DNA of 64,000 nt from an uncultured Pelagibacteraceae bacterium (GCA_902560625.1 CACEMD010000005.1:1-64000), one strand, 5' to 3'. Shown: positions 39,418 to 52,313, counted from the stretch's first letter. The notes: generated from the sequence alone by a model not told the origin. Program-made: numbers and translations.

Positions 39418-40254
39418 GTGTCTAAAATTAAACTTAGTAAAGGTTTTATAAGAAGCAAGTGTAAGCAAGCCCTTAAAGAAGATCTCTTTCCATCAGGAGA
39501 TATAACTTCTGAACTTTTAGAAAATAACCAAATCAAAAAGATTAAAATGATTAGTTCTGATAATGGTGTTATTGGTGGCTTAGAATTTGCTAAAGAAACA
39601 TTTAAATTGATAGATAAAAAAATAAAATTTAAGATTAAAAAAAAAGAAGGTTCAAAAATTAAAAAAGGATCAATAATTGCTTGTATTGAAGGAAATTATA
39701 AAAACATCTTAATGGGGGAAAGAGTTGTTTTAAACTTTGTTTCACATATATCTGGGATAGCAACAAAAACAAACAAATTTGTGAAAAAAGTTCGTGGTAA
39801 ATCAAAAATTTGTTGTACGAGAAAAACAATTCCTTCATTAAGAATGATACAAAAGTATGGTGTAAATTTAGGTGGTGGAACTAACCACAGATATAATTTA
39901 AGTGATGAATATCTAATTAAAGATAATCATATAGCCTCTTTCAAAAACTTTGAAGAACTTATTAAAAAAGCAATTAAATTAAAAAAAAAAAGAAAGATTA
40001 CTGTTGAAGTAGATAATATAAAACAATTTAAAAAAATAAATCATCTAAAGTTTGATAGGATTTTATTTGACAATATGAATACAAAAAATCTTAAAGTAGC
40101 AGTGAAACTAGCCAAAAAATTTTATGAAACAGAAGCCTCAGGTGGGATAAATTTGAAAAATATAAATAAAATAGCCTCAACAAAAGTCGATAGAATATCA
40201 GTAGGAGAATTAACACATAGTGTTAACTCATTAAATTTAAAATTAGAAGTCTAG
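39418..40254 (+). CDS. nadC: Nicotinate-nucleotide pyrophosphorylase (carboxylating)
   Basis: LKEDLFPSGDITSELL, GERVVLNFVSHISGIATKT, CTRKTIPSLRMIQKYGVNLGGGTNHRYNLSDEYLIKDNHI. Confidence 0.95.
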   Translation: MSKIKLSKGFIRSKCKQALKEDLFPSGDITSELLENNQIKKIKMISSDNGVIGGLEFAKETFKLIDKKIKFKIKKKEGSKIKKGSIIACIEGNYKNILMGERVVLNFVSHISGIATKTNKFVKKVRGKSKICCTRKTIPSLRMIQKYGVNLGGGTNHRYNLSDEYLIKDNHIASFKNFEELIKKAIKLKKKRKITVEVDNIKQFKKINHLKFDRILFDNMNTKNLKVAVKLAKKFYETEASGGINLKNINKIASTKVDRISVGELTHSVNSLNLKLEV

Positions 40255-40264
40255 CTTTTAGGAA

Positions 40265-42922
40265 CTACTTTTTTAATTGTGCTTGAGCAGCTGCTAAACG
40301 AGCAACAGGCACTCGGTAGGGTGAACATGAAACATAGTCCAAGCCTATTTTAGAACATAAACCTATACTTTCAGGATCCCCTCCATGTTCACCACATATA
40401 CCAAGTTTAATTTTTTTATTTTGTTTTTTCCCATTTATGGCAGCAATTTTTATTAAATCTGCCACCCCTTCATCAATTGATACAAAAGGGTCAACATCAA
40501 ATATTTTATTTTCTATATAATCATTTAAAAATTTTCCACTATCGTCTCTACTAATGCCAAAAGTTGTTTGGGTTAAATCATTTGTTCCAAAGCTAAAAAA
40601 TTCAGCATGTTTTGCTATATCTTTTGCTTTTAAAGCTGCTCTTGGTAACTCTATCATTGTTCCAACTAAAAAATCTAATTTAACTTTTTTTTCAGACTCT
40701 ATTTTTTTAGCAACATTTATTACAAGATCTTTCAATATTTTAATCTCTGCTTCGGTAGAAACAAGAGGAATCATAATTTCAGGTATAATAGATTTAATTT
40801 TTTTGTTTTTGCAATCTATTAGGGCTTCAAAAATTGCTCTACATTGCATCTCATAAATCTCTGGAAAAGAAATACCAAGTCTACATCCTCTGTGGCCAAG
40901 CATAGGATTTTGTTCATGAAGTTCACTAATTCTAGTTTCTACTTCTTTAAAGGATAGCTCTAAAGATTTCGCTACCTCATTAATTTCATTTTCAGTTTTT
41001 GGCAAAAATTCATGTAAAGGTGGATCTAGCAGTCTAACTGTTACAGGTAAACTATTCATGATTTTAAATATCTCTATAAAATCATTTTTTTGATAAGGTA
41101 ATAATTTTGAAAGTGCTTTTTTTCTATCACTTTTTGATTTTGATAAAATCATTTGTCTTACAAAGAGTATTCTCTCTTCATCAAAAAACATATGTTCTGT
41201 TCTGCACAGACCTATGCCTTCAGCTCCAAATTCTCTTGCTGTTTTTGTATCTATCAAAGTTTCTGAGTTAGTTCTTATTTTAAGTCTTCTAAAATTATCT
41301 GACCATTTCATTATTTTAGAAAATTCCTTTGACATTTCAGGCTTAATTGTTTTCACTTCACCCAATATAATTCTACCTGTTGATCCATCAATAGTAATTA
41401 CATCACCTTCTCTAATTTCAAAATTTTTTATTTTGAAAATTTTTTTAGTATAATCAATTTCAATTTCACTACATCCTGATACACAAGGTCTTCCCATACC
41501 TCTTGCTACAACCGCTGCATGACTTGTCATACCGCCTCTGGAGGTTAAAATTCCTTTTGCAGCATGCATGCCATTAATATCTTCTGGCGAAGTTTCTGAT
41601 CTTACTAGTATTGTGTTTTGCATCATAGCGTTCAACCTTTCAGCTTCCTCAGATGAAAATGACACTTTTCCACTTGCTGCTCCTGGAGATGCAGGTAAAC
41701 CTTTGCCAATCACATTTATTTTACTTTTTTCGTCTAAAGTGGGATGTAACAGCGTATCTAAAGAGTTAGGATTTAATCTTAATACAGCCTCTTTTTTTGA
41801 AATTAATTTTTCTTTTACCATATCTACAGCTATTTTTACAGCTGATTTGGCAGTTCTTTTTCCTGAACGAGTTTGTAAGATCCAAAGTTTTTTATTTTCT
41901 ATTGTAAACTCAACATCTTGCATATCTTTATAATGTTTTTCTAACTTTGTAAGAATTTTTTTTAATTGCTTAAATATTTTTGGCATAGATTCTTCCATTG
42001 AACTTTCAGACATCTCAGAACCTATCCTGGCTTTTTTAGTTATATACTGAGGTGTTCTTGTGCCAGCTACAACATCTTCTCCTTGAGCATTAAGCAAATA
42101 TTCTCCATAGATTTCTTTCTTTCCGTCGGCTGGATTTCTTGTAAATACTACTCCAGTAGCACAATCTTTTCCCATATTTCCAAATACCATAGATTGCACA
42201 TTTACAGCTGTACCCCAATTTGATGGTATTTGATTTATTTTTCTATAGACTTTTGCTCTGTTACTTTCCCATGACAAAAAAACTGCAGAGATGGCTCCAA
42301 ATAATTGTTCATATACATCTTGGGGAAATTCTTTTTTCGTTTTTTCTTTTACTACATTTTTAAAATCTTTTATTAAACGATCCCAATCATCTGCATCTAA
42401 GTCGGTATCTAACAAAACTCCTTTGGAAAGTTTATAATTCTCAATTAAATCCTCAAAATTAAAACTTTCTATACCCATCACTACGTTACCATACATTTGA
42501 ATAAATCTTCTATAGCTGTCCTTTGCAAATCTTTTATTTAAAGTATTTTGTGCAAGAGCATCTGTTGTTCTGTCATTTAAACCTAGATTAAGTATTGTAT
42601 CCATCATCCCTGGCATAGAGACTCTTGCTCCCGATCTTACTGATAATAAGAGTGGATTTTTAAAATTTCCAAATTTTTTTCCAGATAGATTTTCAATATT
42701 TTTTATTTCTTTTCTAATTATGTTTAATATTTTTGATCCAAGTTTTTTTTTATTGTTATAAAAAATATCACAAACATCAGTTGAAATAATAAATCCTGAT
42801 GGCACAGGGAATCCAAGCCTTCCCATCTCTGCAAGATTCGCCCCTTTGCCACCTAAAACATTTTTAGGATTTTTAATTTTTTTTATATCTATTGACTTGA
42901 AATTAAAAATAAACTTTCTCAT
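40265..42922 (-). CDS. ppdK: Pyruvate, phosphate dikinase
   Basis: 885 aa; VLGGKGANLAEMGRLGFPVPSGF, LTSRGGMTSHAAVVARGMGRPCVSG, GICGEHGGDPESI. Confidence 0.97.
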   Translation of the reverse strand: MRKFIFNFKSIDIKKIKNPKNVLGGKGANLAEMGRLGFPVPSGFIISTDVCDIFYNNKKKLGSKILNIIRKEIKNIENLSGKKFGNFKNPLLLSVRSGARVSMPGMMDTILNLGLNDRTTDALAQNTLNKRFAKDSYRRFIQMYGNVVMGIESFNFEDLIENYKLSKGVLLDTDLDADDWDRLIKDFKNVVKEKTKKEFPQDVYEQLFGAISAVFLSWESNRAKVYRKINQIPSNWGTAVNVQSMVFGNMGKDCATGVVFTRNPADGKKEIYGEYLLNAQGEDVVAGTRTPQYITKKARIGSEMSESSMEESMPKIFKQLKKILTKLEKHYKDMQDVEFTIENKKLWILQTRSGKRTAKSAVKIAVDMVKEKLISKKEAVLRLNPNSLDTLLHPTLDEKSKINVIGKGLPASPGAASGKVSFSSEEAERLNAMMQNTILVRSETSPEDINGMHAAKGILTSRGGMTSHAAVVARGMGRPCVSGCSEIEIDYTKKIFKIKNFEIREGDVITIDGSTGRIILGEVKTIKPEMSKEFSKIMKWSDNFRRLKIRTNSETLIDTKTAREFGAEGIGLCRTEHMFFDEERILFVRQMILSKSKSDRKKALSKLLPYQKNDFIEIFKIMNSLPVTVRLLDPPLHEFLPKTENEINEVAKSLELSFKEVETRISELHEQNPMLGHRGCRLGISFPEIYEMQCRAIFEALIDCKNKKIKSIIPEIMIPLVSTEAEIKILKDLVINVAKKIESEKKVKLDFLVGTMIELPRAALKAKDIAKHAEFFSFGTNDLTQTTFGISRDDSGKFLNDYIENKIFDVDPFVSIDEGVADLIKIAAINGKKQNKKIKLGICGEHGGDPESIGLCSKIGLDYVSCSPYRVPVARLAAAQAQLKK

Positions 42923-44991
42923 TATATACTTTCTACTTTTGAAAAATTAAAATATTTATCAAAGGTATTGCATAACATTTTCAAAAGTTCTAGCCTATTT
43001 TTTTTTAAAACCTCATCTTTATCATTTACAATTACATTATCAAAAAAACTGCTTACTTCTTCTTTAGCTGATGCAAGCGATTCGAGTAAAACTTCGTAAT
43101 CATTTTCTTTGCTTACACTGGTGAAATCTTTTCTTATATCATGAATTTTTTTATATAAGTTTTTCTCATAATTGCTTTTGAACAAACCTGGGTCAGATGA
43201 TCCCAAAATTTCCATATTTATATTTTTTTTTTCGCTTATCAAAATATTTGATGCACGTTTATAACTAAACATTACATTTGAACCAACTTGTTTTAAAATT
43301 AATTTATTAAATATTAGCGCTTTATCGTAGACTGTTAATAAGTTATCAATATTATAATTATCAGTTGAGCTTTCAATAATATCCTGCCTTATACCTTTTT
43401 CTCTCATGTAATTTTTGAATCTTTCATGAAAAAAATCTATCAATTCCTTTTGCACTCTTTTTATATCAAATTCAATTGATTGCTCAGCATATAATTCGCA
43501 CGAATAATTTATTAGATTTTTTAAATGAATTTTTTTTTTGCTTTCCAGGATCATTTTTATTAATCCTATTGCCAACCTTCTAAGAGCATAAGGATCTTTT
43601 GAACTTGTAGGTTTTAAGTTTATTCCAAAAAAACCAACTAGCGAGTCTATTTTATCACTCAAAGATAGGGCGACGCTATAAGGTTTTCTTGGTACAGCAC
43701 TATCTAAACCTATTGGTAGATAATGTTCACTTACAGCTGTACAAATATCTTTTTCAAATCCTTGGGAGTTTGCAAAATATCCTCCAATTGTACCCTGAAG
43801 TTCTGGAAATTCTCCTACTAGATCTGACAATAAATCAACTTTACATATAGATGACGCAATTTCTATTTTTTCTTTACTTATTAAAAATTCATCTGAAACT
43901 AGTGCACTTAATTTTCTAATTCTTTGCACTTTATCAAAATAAGTCCCTAGACTCTTAAAGTAATTAACTTTTTTAAGCTTAGATACTTGTTTTATCATAT
44001 TTTGTGATTTATTTTTTTTCCAAAAAAATTCTGCATCACTCAATCTTGCCTCTATCACCCTTTCATTTCCAAGTTTAATCAATCCTTTAGTATCAACTGA
44101 ATCTGCTACAACAAAGAAATAATTAGATAAATTCCCCTTATTATCATAACTAGGAAAATATTTTTGATGTTGCTGCATAGTTATAATTATTATTTCTTTT
44201 GGTATATTTAAAAACTTTCTGTCAAAACTACACATGAGAATTTTAGGTTTTTCAACAATTCCAACTACTTCATCTAATAATTTTTGATTAATATTAATTT
44301 TTAAATTTTTTCGAGCTGATTGAATAATTAATTCTTTTTCTATATATTTTTTTCTTAAATCATTATCAATTATAATTTTATTTTTTTTAAAATATGAAAA
44401 ATACGAATTAAAATTATTAAAAGACTTTGTTTTTTCCTCAAAATCCTTGTTTATAAAAGTTTTATCTGATGACGTTAAATGATGAAATTTGAAATTTAAG
44501 GATTTTGCGTCATATACAGCTAAAATTGACTTTAGGGGTCGTCCCCAGTAAAGGTCGAATTCACCCCATTTCATTGATTTTTTCCAATTTAACTTTTCTA
44601 AAATCACAGGAATATTTTTATTTAAAATATCTTTAGTTCTTACTTTTTTTGCTGGATTTTTGAAAAAATAAAATTCACCTTTTTCAGTTTTTTTCTTATA
44701 AAGGTTTCCGACTGATGTATTGTTAGATTTTGAAAACCCTATAATTGCCCTTTCTTGTGCTGATGTGCTGGGACCTCTTATTTCTTCTGGTTTAATTAAA
44801 ATTTCTTTTTTCAAACTTTTAAAATAGATTACTAATCTATTTGGAGTAGAAATTGTTTTTATATTTTTATTATATTCAATATTTTGCTCATCAAAAAATA
44901 ATTTAAAATTTTTACTTAAATCTTCTCTTGCTGAAGATTGTAATTTTGATGGAATTTCTTCTGTAAAAAGTTCTAGAAAAAAACTTGACAT
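42922..44991 (-). CDS. glyS: Glycyl-tRNA synthetase beta subunit
   Basis: FFLELFTEEIPSKLQSSAREDL and adjacent to glyQ; RLSDAEFFWKKN. Confidence 0.95.
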   Translation of the reverse strand: MSSFFLELFTEEIPSKLQSSAREDLSKNFKLFFDEQNIEYNKNIKTISTPNRLVIYFKSLKKEILIKPEEIRGPSTSAQERAIIGFSKSNNTSVGNLYKKKTEKGEFYFFKNPAKKVRTKDILNKNIPVILEKLNWKKSMKWGEFDLYWGRPLKSILAVYDAKSLNFKFHHLTSSDKTFINKDFEEKTKSFNNFNSYFSYFKKNKIIIDNDLRKKYIEKELIIQSARKNLKININQKLLDEVVGIVEKPKILMCSFDRKFLNIPKEIIIITMQQHQKYFPSYDNKGNLSNYFFVVADSVDTKGLIKLGNERVIEARLSDAEFFWKKNKSQNMIKQVSKLKKVNYFKSLGTYFDKVQRIRKLSALVSDEFLISKEKIEIASSICKVDLLSDLVGEFPELQGTIGGYFANSQGFEKDICTAVSEHYLPIGLDSAVPRKPYSVALSLSDKIDSLVGFFGINLKPTSSKDPYALRRLAIGLIKMILESKKKIHLKNLINYSCELYAEQSIEFDIKRVQKELIDFFHERFKNYMREKGIRQDIIESSTDNYNIDNLLTVYDKALIFNKLILKQVGSNVMFSYKRASNILISEKKNINMEILGSSDPGLFKSNYEKNLYKKIHDIRKDFTSVSKENDYEVLLESLASAKEEVSSFFDNVIVNDKDEVLKKNRLELLKMLCNTFDKYFNFSKVESI

Positions 44992-45873
44992 TTATTTATT
45001 ATTTTCGAGCCAAACTTTGCCTGTTGCTTTGACTGTATCTCTAATTCTAGAAATGTATTCTGCCCTTTGAGCAACACTAATAACACCTCTTGCATCAAGT
45101 ATATTAAAAATATGGCTTGCTTTTAAACATTGATCATATGCAGGCAGTGCTAGTTTGTTCTCAATCAAAGATTTTGCTTCTGACTCAACCATATCAAAGT
45201 TTTTAAATAGGTTGTCAGTATTTGCTAATTCAAAATTATATTTAGAAAATTCTTTTTCTGACTGGAGAAAAACATCCCTATAAAAAATTCCATCATTGTT
45301 CCAAACTAAATCAAATACATTTTTCTTATGCTGAGTAAACATACACAATCGTTCAAGTCCATATGTCAATTCTACAGACACAGGGTTACATTCTGATCCA
45401 GCCATTTGTTGGAAGTAAGTAAATTGAGTAATTTCCATTCCATCGCACCATACTTCCCAACCTAATCCTGCAGCACCTAAAGTTGGGCTTTCCCAATCAT
45501 CCTCAACAAATCTGATATCATGATCTAGATGATTAATTCCAATTGAAGAAAGGCTATTTAAGTAAAGTCGCTTAATATTGCTTGGAGAGGGTTTTATAAT
45601 AACTTGAAATTGATAATAATGTTGAAGTCGGTTTGGGTTTTCTCCATAACGTCCATCCGTGGGTCTTCGTGATGGTTGAACATATGCAGCTTTCCATGGT
45701 TTAGGTCCTAAAGATCTTAGAGTAGTTGCTGGATGAAACGTTCCTGCGCCAACCTCTATATCATAGGGCTGTAATATTACACAACCATGCTTGCTCCAAT
45801 ATTTTTGTAAATTTAATATTGTATCTTGAAATGAATGAAATTTAATTTTTTTCTTTTTTGTTTTAGAAACCAT
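44992..45873 (-). CDS. glyQ: Glycyl-tRNA synthetase alpha subunit
   Basis: [43 protein letters not shown]. Confidence 0.97.
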   Translation of the reverse strand: MVSKTKKKKIKFHSFQDTILNLQKYWSKHGCVILQPYDIEVGAGTFHPATTLRSLGPKPWKAAYVQPSRRPTDGRYGENPNRLQHYYQFQVIIKPSPSNIKRLYLNSLSSIGINHLDHDIRFVEDDWESPTLGAAGLGWEVWCDGMEITQFTYFQQMAGSECNPVSVELTYGLERLCMFTQHKKNVFDLVWNNDGIFYRDVFLQSEKEFSKYNFELANTDNLFKNFDMVESEAKSLIENKLALPAYDQCLKASHIFNILDARGVISVAQRAEYISRIRDTVKATGKVWLENNK

Positions 45874-46672
45874 ATCTTTGCCAGATAGATCTTTCCTCTA
45901 AAATGTTTATAGTTTGCTCGATATGATTATCTGTAGATGACAATTTTTTTGCTAACCATCCTTTTGGTTTTTCAAATTTTTTGATTACTACGTCTTCCCC
46001 AAATTTTTCTTTTAGTATCTGATCTGATGTTCCAATGCCATCTATTAATCCTAGTTCTTTTGCTTTTCTACCAGACCAAAATTCGCCAGAAAATAATTCA
46101 ATACCACTATCTTTTTTTAATTTACTTTTTCTGCTGTTTTCCACAACTTCAATAAAATCTTTATGTAAGTCTAACTGAATATTTTTTAATCTTTCAATGT
46201 CTTCTTTTTTTTCCTCCATAAAAGGGTCGAGGGTACTTTTATTTTTACCTGCTGTATAGACTCTTCTCTGGACTCCTATTTTTTGGATTAAATCTTTAAA
46301 ACCAAATGAAGAGTATATTACACCTATTGATCCAACAATAGAACTTTGGTTTGCATAGATTTCGTCTCCTGCACATGCAATTAAGTAACCTCCGGATGCT
46401 GCAACATCCTCAGCGAAAATTATTACCTTTTTTTTATTTTTTTTTGCCTGACTTCTAATAAAGTCATGTATTAAATGAGATTGAACGGGAGAACCTCCCG
46501 GAGAATTAATTGTTATAGCAATAGCTAATGATTTTTTAATTGCGAAAGCTTTTTTTATAATTTCCTCTTGGCCTGCAAAATCTATTCCTTGTTTAAACCT
46601 TCCAACATTACCTATAACACCGCTTAATTTAATATGAGGAACTATCTTTTTTTTTTTAAAAAATGAAAGCAT
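45863..46672 (-). CDS. S49-family signal peptide peptidase (SppA-like)
   Basis: [55 protein letters not shown]. Confidence 0.92.
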   Translation of the reverse strand: MLSFFKKKKIVPHIKLSGVIGNVGRFKQGIDFAGQEEIIKKAFAIKKSLAIAITINSPGGSPVQSHLIHDFIRSQAKKNKKKVIIFAEDVAASGGYLIACAGDEIYANQSSIVGSIGVIYSSFGFKDLIQKIGVQRRVYTAGKNKSTLDPFMEEKKEDIERLKNIQLDLHKDFIEVVENSRKSKLKKDSGIELFSGEFWSGRKAKELGLIDGIGTSDQILKEKFGEDVVIKKFEKPKGWLAKKLSSTDNHIEQTINILEERSIWQRYGF

Positions 46673-46781
46673 AAGTTAATTATAAAATTTTTTAATTTAA
46701 TATAAAGTCTACTTATAGTTGAAGTTTTAGGTGCGTCAATTGATAAGTATTATATTGTTTTAATTATACTACTTTAAAGTT

Positions 46782-47795
46782 ATGGGAACAGTTGTTCAAT
46801 TAAAAAATAGAGTCGATGATACTTATTCAGATCTTAAAAGTTTTTTAGAGGACAAGCTCATTTTAGTTGAGGAAAAAATCAAGTCAAGATTGTCAAGTAA
46901 AGTACAATTAGTAGATGAAATGACTAAATATCACCTTGAAACAGGTGGCAAAAGATTAAGAGCGCTGTTAACACTTGGCTCATCTAAACTCTGCGGATAT
47001 GCGAAAGGAAATAGAGATGTAAATCTTGCAGCATGTGTTGAGTTAATACATGCAGCAACATTAATGCATGATGACGTGATTGATAATAGCAATTTAAGAA
47101 GAGGCAAAAAAACTTTAAATGATATTTGGGGGAATCAATCATCGATATTGGTTGGAGATTATTTATTAAGTAGATGTTTTGAAATGATGGTTGAAGATGG
47201 AGATCAAGAAGTTTTAAAACTATTATCATCAACATCTGCTGAAATTTCTCAAGGTGAGGTTTTGCAGTTACAACATAAGGGTGAAATTGATATGTTAGAA
47301 GAAACATACTTAAAAATAATTTCCTCAAAAACAGCTTCTTTGTTTGCTGCAGCAACTAAAGTTGGTGCAATATTATCGAATAAAGAAAGTAAAATTAAAG
47401 ATGCCTTAGAGTTTTATGGAAAAAATCTTGGTCTTACATTTCAAATTGCTGACGATGCATTAGATTATAACTCAGAATTAAAATTATTTGGAAAAGAGAT
47501 AGGTAATGATTTCTATGAAGGAAAAATTACTTTACCTATAATATTACTATACCAAAAAGCGTCCACAGATGAAAAAAAAAATGTTAAAGAATATTTCGCA
47601 AAACAAAACAGATCTGAAAATAATTTTAAAGATATTTTAAAACTAATTAAAAAATATAGTATAATAAATCATTGTTATGCAAAAGCCGAATATTTTATTA
47701 ATTTATCATCTAATTCACTAAGTATCTTTCCAGAATGTAAAGAAAAGCAAATCTTAAAAAAATTAACTACCTTTAGTTTAGATAGAAATTTTTAA
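46782..47795 (+). CDS. ispB: Polyprenyl (octaprenyl-type) diphosphate synthase
   Basis: GGKRLRALLTL, LMHDDVIDNSNLRRGKKTLN, FQIADDALDY. Confidence 0.92.
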   Translation: MGTVVQLKNRVDDTYSDLKSFLEDKLILVEEKIKSRLSSKVQLVDEMTKYHLETGGKRLRALLTLGSSKLCGYAKGNRDVNLAACVELIHAATLMHDDVIDNSNLRRGKKTLNDIWGNQSSILVGDYLLSRCFEMMVEDGDQEVLKLLSSTSAEISQGEVLQLQHKGEIDMLEETYLKIISSKTASLFAAATKVGAILSNKESKIKDALEFYGKNLGLTFQIADDALDYNSELKLFGKEIGNDFYEGKITLPIILLYQKASTDEKKNVKEYFAKQNRSENNFKDILKLIKKYSIINHCYAKAEYFINLSSNSLSIFPECKEKQILKKLTTFSLDRNF

Positions 47796-48418
47796 GGACT
47801 GAGTAAAATTTTTTTCCAATTATTATTTTTTAACTTTATATATTTTAATCTTTGATGAATTCGATTTTCTCCATCTAACCAGAATTCAATTTCGTCAGGT
47901 GTTAAATTCCATCCCGACCAATATTCTGGTCTCGGAACATTATTTTCATCAGGGTATTTTTCTTTAAAACTATTTATTGCTTGGTAAAGCTGATCTCTAT
48001 TATTTAAAATTTCACTTTGATTTGAGGCCCATGCACCAATGCGACTTCCATAACCTCTACTTCTATAATACTCATCAGCCTCTTTATTTGAAACTGATTT
48101 TATTTTTCCTACTATTCTTATTTGCCTCAATAAGCTTTTCCAATGAAAACACATTGAAGCTTGAGGATTACTTTTTATATCTTCGCTTTTTTTACTATTT
48201 AAATTTGTATAAAATACAAAACCTTTTTCACTAAAATCTTTAAGCAAAACCATTCTTACTGAAGGGATCCCTTCTTTATTTGATGTGGCTAGAGCAAGTG
48301 CATTTGGATCATTTAATTCTGACTTTTTTGCTTCTCCAAACCATTCTTCGAACAATTTAAAAGGATTTTCCAATTCCCCAAAGCATTTATCTAATTCTAA
48401 AGAGTTTTTTTGATTCAT
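47792..48418 (-). CDS. pdxH: Pyridoxamine 5'-phosphate oxidase
   Basis: [55 protein letters not shown]-terminal [22 protein letters not shown]. Confidence 0.95.
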   Translation of the reverse strand: MNQKNSLELDKCFGELENPFKLFEEWFGEAKKSELNDPNALALATSNKEGIPSVRMVLLKDFSEKGFVFYTNLNSKKSEDIKSNPQASMCFHWKSLLRQIRIVGKIKSVSNKEADEYYRSRGYGSRIGAWASNQSEILNNRDQLYQAINSFKEKYPDENNVPRPEYWSGWNLTPDEIEFWLDGENRIHQRLKYIKLKNNNWKKILLSP

Positions 48419-48451
48419 AATTTAAACAAAATAATCTATATAGTATGTTTA

Positions 48452-49537
48452 ATGTCATTTAATACATTTGGAAAGATATTTCGTTTCACTACTTGGGGTG
48501 AGTCACATGGTCCTGCCATAGGTTGTGTAGTAGATGGTTGCCCACCAAATATAAGCATTAATGAAACTGACATACAAAAAGAATTAAATAAAAGAAAACC
48601 AGGACAATCAAAGTTTACAACACAAAGAAAGGAAGATGACAAGGTAACTATACTTTCAGGTATTTTTGAGGGCAAAACAACTGGAACTCCAATTTCTATG
48701 ATTATATACAATAGAGATATGAGATCTAGAGATTATGAAACTATTAAAAATAAATTTAGACCAGGCCATGCAGATTTTACTTATTTTAAAAAATATGGAA
48801 TTCGAGATTATAGAGGTGGTGGTAGACAATCTGCAAGAGAAACTGCGTCAAGAGTTGCCGCGGGTGCAATTGCAAAAAAAGTTTTAGAAAAAAAAATAGG
48901 GAGTAAATATAATGTAAAAGGTGCAGTTACACAGTTAGGTATACTTGGATGTGATACAAAAAAGTGGAATGACAAATTTATATCAAAAAATCCTTTTTTC
49001 TGTCCAGATAAAACAATATTAAAGTTGTGGGAAAAATATTTGTTGAGCATTAGAAAAGCTGGATCTTCTTGTGGTGCAATCATTGAAATTAGAGCAAGAG
49101 GTGTCCCTGTTGGTTTAGGAGCCCCAATTTATTCAAAATTAGATATGGATCTTGCTTCTGCAATGATGAGTATTAATGCAGTCAAAGGAGTAAATATTGG
49201 TTCTGGTATGAACTCAGCTCAATTAACCGGTGAACAAAACTCAGATGAGATTACAAAAAAAGGAATGAAAACAAAATTCAAATCTAATAATGCTGGAGGT
49301 ATTTTAGGAGGTATATCATCAGGACAGGAAATTATAGTTTCTTTTGCTGTTAAACCTACATCATCAATTTTAATCACAAGAAAAACTATAGATAGATATG
49401 GAAAAAATACTTCAATATCAGTTAAGGGTAGACATGACCCTTGTGTTGGTATTAGAGCTGTTCCAATTGGTGAAGCAATGATGCACTGTGTTATTCTAGA
49501 TCATTTTTTAATGAATGAAGCCCAATGTAACAGTTAA
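48452..49537 (+). CDS. aroC: Chorismate synthase
   Basis: [64 protein letters not shown]; start placed at MSFNTFGK. Confidence 0.96.
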   Translation: MSFNTFGKIFRFTTWGESHGPAIGCVVDGCPPNISINETDIQKELNKRKPGQSKFTTQRKEDDKVTILSGIFEGKTTGTPISMIIYNRDMRSRDYETIKNKFRPGHADFTYFKKYGIRDYRGGGRQSARETASRVAAGAIAKKVLEKKIGSKYNVKGAVTQLGILGCDTKKWNDKFISKNPFFCPDKTILKLWEKYLLSIRKAGSSCGAIIEIRARGVPVGLGAPIYSKLDMDLASAMMSINAVKGVNIGSGMNSAQLTGEQNSDEITKKGMKTKFKSNNAGGILGGISSGQEIIVSFAVKPTSSILITRKTIDRYGKNTSISVKGRHDPCVGIRAVPIGEAMMHCVILDHFLMNEAQCNS

Positions 49538-51447
49538 TTACTTTTCTTAACTATAACTTTTGAATTAATAGTGTCTAATATCTTATTTTCAATATTTAAG
49601 GCGTCCATTCCAGCATTTTTATACATCATTTCTGGCTTATCATGATCAATAAACCTATCTGGTAAAAACATAGATCTAAATTTCAAATTATTATCTAATA
49701 AATTTTTTTCATTAAGAAATTGAGATACATGAGAGCCAAAACCGCCAATAGACCCTTCTTCTATGGTAATCACTGCTTCATGATCGTTGGCTATTTGCCA
49801 GATTAGATTTACATCCAGAGGCTTTGCAAATCTAGCATCTACTATTGTTATATTAATTCCTTTTTTTGACAAATTTTCACTTGCCATTAAACACTCGGTG
49901 AGTCTTGTTCCAAAATTAATTACAGCTATATTTTTACCTTCTTTAATTACTCTTCCCTTTCCAATTTCTAACTTTTCGCTAATACTTGGTAGCTGAACTC
50001 CGACTCCGTTGCCTCTTGGATATCTAAATGCGGAAGGTCTATCATTAATATCAACTGAGGTGTTTATCATTCTTACTAATTCAGATTCGTCACTTGCTGC
50101 CATTACAATAAAGTTAGGCAGAGTTGCTAAAAATGTTATGTCAAAGGATCCTGCGTGAGTTGGTCCGTCTGCTCCAACTAATCCTGCTCTATCTATTGCA
50201 AATCTGACAGGCAAACTTTGAATTGCAATATCATGGACCACTTGATCATATGCTCTTTGCAGAAATGTAGAGTAAATTGCAGCATATGGTTTATATCCCT
50301 CAGTAGCTAAACCGGCAGCAAAAGTTACTGCGTGCTGCTCAGCAATCCCAACGTCAAACATTCTAGAAGAAAACTTCTTACCAAATATGTCCATTCCTGT
50401 TCCAGAAGGCATTGCTGCTGTAATTCCAACAATTTTACTATCTTTCTCTGCATGCTTAATAAGTGTTTCCGCAAAAACCTTAGTATAAGATGGTGCTATT
50501 GATTTAGATTTTTCTTGAACTCCTGTATCAACGTTAAATTTACTCACACCATGATATTTATCCTCAGAATTTTCAGCAAATTTATATCCTTTACCTTTTT
50601 CTGTTTTTATATGTATCATAATAGGACCATTAAAATTTATTTCTTTTGCATTTTTAAGAACAGAAGTTAGAGAATCCATATCATGTCCATCTATTGGTCC
50701 AATGTAATAAAAACCTAAAGAATTAAATAATGTTCCACCAGTTACTGCAGATCTCAAAAAATCTTCAGCTTTACCTGCTTTTTTACTAAATCTTTTTGAA
50801 AATGCAGATATAATTAACTTTATTGTTTCCCTAAAACTAAAATATATTTTACCAGACAAAATTCTAGCCAAGTAAGATCTCATTGCTCCAACTGGTTTTG
50901 CAATTGACATATCGTTATCATTTAAAATCACAATCATTTTTGTTTTACTGGCACCTGCATTATTCATGGCTTCATAAGCCATACCCGCACTCATTGCGCC
51001 GTCTCCAATTACTGCTATTACATTGTCTGATTTATTAGAAAGTTTATGAGCAACTGCTATTCCTAAAGCAGATGAAATCGAGGTAGAGCTATGTGCTGCC
51101 CCAAAAGGATCGTATTCACTTTCAGATCTTTTGGTAAAACCTGACAATCCATTTCCCTTCCTTAAAGTTCTAATTCTATCTTTTCTCCCAGTTAAGATTT
51201 TATGAGGATATGTTTGATGGCCAACATCCCAGATCAATTTATCATTTGGGGTATTAAATATATGATGTAATGCAACAGTAAGTTCAACAACTCCAAGTCC
51301 TGCACCCAAGTGCCCTCCAGTCATAGACACAGCATCAATCATCTCAGATCTTACTTCTTCAGCTAATATTTTTAGCTGTGACGATGAAAATTTTTTTAAG
51401 TCTGATGGAAAATTTACATTATCTAAATATTTGTTTTTTTTTGTCAA
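49534..51447 (-). CDS. dxs: 1-deoxy-D-xylulose-5-phosphate synthase
   Basis: [83 protein letters not shown]. Confidence 0.97.
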   Translation of the reverse strand: MTKKNKYLDNVNFPSDLKKFSSSQLKILAEEVRSEMIDAVSMTGGHLGAGLGVVELTVALHHIFNTPNDKLIWDVGHQTYPHKILTGRKDRIRTLRKGNGLSGFTKRSESEYDPFGAAHSSTSISSALGIAVAHKLSNKSDNVIAVIGDGAMSAGMAYEAMNNAGASKTKMIVILNDNDMSIAKPVGAMRSYLARILSGKIYFSFRETIKLIISAFSKRFSKKAGKAEDFLRSAVTGGTLFNSLGFYYIGPIDGHDMDSLTSVLKNAKEINFNGPIMIHIKTEKGKGYKFAENSEDKYHGVSKFNVDTGVQEKSKSIAPSYTKVFAETLIKHAEKDSKIVGITAAMPSGTGMDIFGKKFSSRMFDVGIAEQHAVTFAAGLATEGYKPYAAIYSTFLQRAYDQVVHDIAIQSLPVRFAIDRAGLVGADGPTHAGSFDITFLATLPNFIVMAASDESELVRMINTSVDINDRPSAFRYPRGNGVGVQLPSISEKLEIGKGRVIKEGKNIAVINFGTRLTECLMASENLSKKGINITIVDARFAKPLDVNLIWQIANDHEAVITIEEGSIGGFGSHVSQFLNEKNLLDNNLKFRSMFLPDRFIDHDKPEMMYKNAGMDALNIENKILDTINSKVIVKKSN

Positions 51448-52313
51448 TTTTCTCTTTCTATTATGTAGTTAATTGTAGTTTTCAATTCATTACTTTTGTC
51501 TTTGAATATATTTAATTTTTTAAATATATCTAATTTTAAATTATCACTATATTTAATAGTATTTTTATATCCAAGTAAATTAATTAAAGTTGCTTTACCT
51601 TTTTTTAAATCTTTTTTTGTTTTTTTTCCAACTTTTTTTGAATTACCACTATAATCAATTAAATCGTCAGCTATTTGAAATAATAAACCAATATTTAATC
51701 CTAGGTTTTCAAATCTTTTTATATAAGTATATTTCTTGGCTATTATCAAAGGCGCAACACAACAGAAGCCGAAAAGTTTTCCAGTTTTTTTTACCTGCAT
51801 CTCAATAATTTTTCTTATAGAAACCTTCTTTTTTTCAAAGCTTAAATCCAAAAACTGACCTCCCGCTATTCCAGAATGTCCAGAACATTTTGCCAACAAA
51901 TTTATTAACATTATTTTAGTCTTATTTTCTACGTTGAAATTAATATCGCTCAAAATTTCAAAAGCCGATGTAAGTAAAGAATTTCCAGCAAGTATTGCTG
52001 TAGCTTCGCCAAATTTTTTGTGTGTAGACAGTTTTCCCCTTCTTAAATTATCATTGTCCATACAAGGTAGATCATCGTGGATTAATGAATACGAATGAAT
52101 ACACTCTACTGCAGCACTTAATCTTATGAGATCATAATATTTTATTTTAAAAATTTTTCCTATATCAACAATTAATTTTGCTCTTATTTTTTTTCCACCC
52201 GGAAAAAGACCGTAGTTGATAGGTTTAATCAAATCAGTTTTTTTTTGCTTTGATAAAAATTTCTTTAAAAAATAATTTGTATCTTTTGCAATTTTATTAA
52301 GTTTTTTTTTCAT
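51444..52313 (-). CDS. ispA: Farnesyl/geranyl diphosphate synthase
   Basis: [63 protein letters not shown]; between dxs and xseB. Confidence 0.93.
   Translation of the reverse strand: MKKKLNKIAKDTNYFLKKFLSKQKKTDLIKPINYGLFPGGKKIRAKLIVDIGKIFKIKYYDLIRLSAAVECIHSYSLIHDDLPCMDNDNLRRGKLSTHKKFGEATAILAGNSLLTSAFEILSDINFNVENKTKIMLINLLAKCSGHSGIAGGQFLDLSFEKKKVSIRKIIEMQVKKTGKLFGFCCVAPLIIAKKYTYIKRFENLGLNIGLLFQIADDLIDYSGNSKKVGKKTKKDLKKGKATLINLLGYKNTIKYSDNLKLDIFKKLNIFKDKSNELKTTINYIIEREN

Noticed and set aside
41568-41933. 121-aa plus-strand ORF opposite ppdK
   Set aside because: Shadow ORF inside a conserved enzyme gene
46984-47355. 123-aa minus-strand ORF opposite ispB
   Set aside because: Antisense to the conserved prenyl synthase; Leu/His/Gln-rich nonsense-like translation
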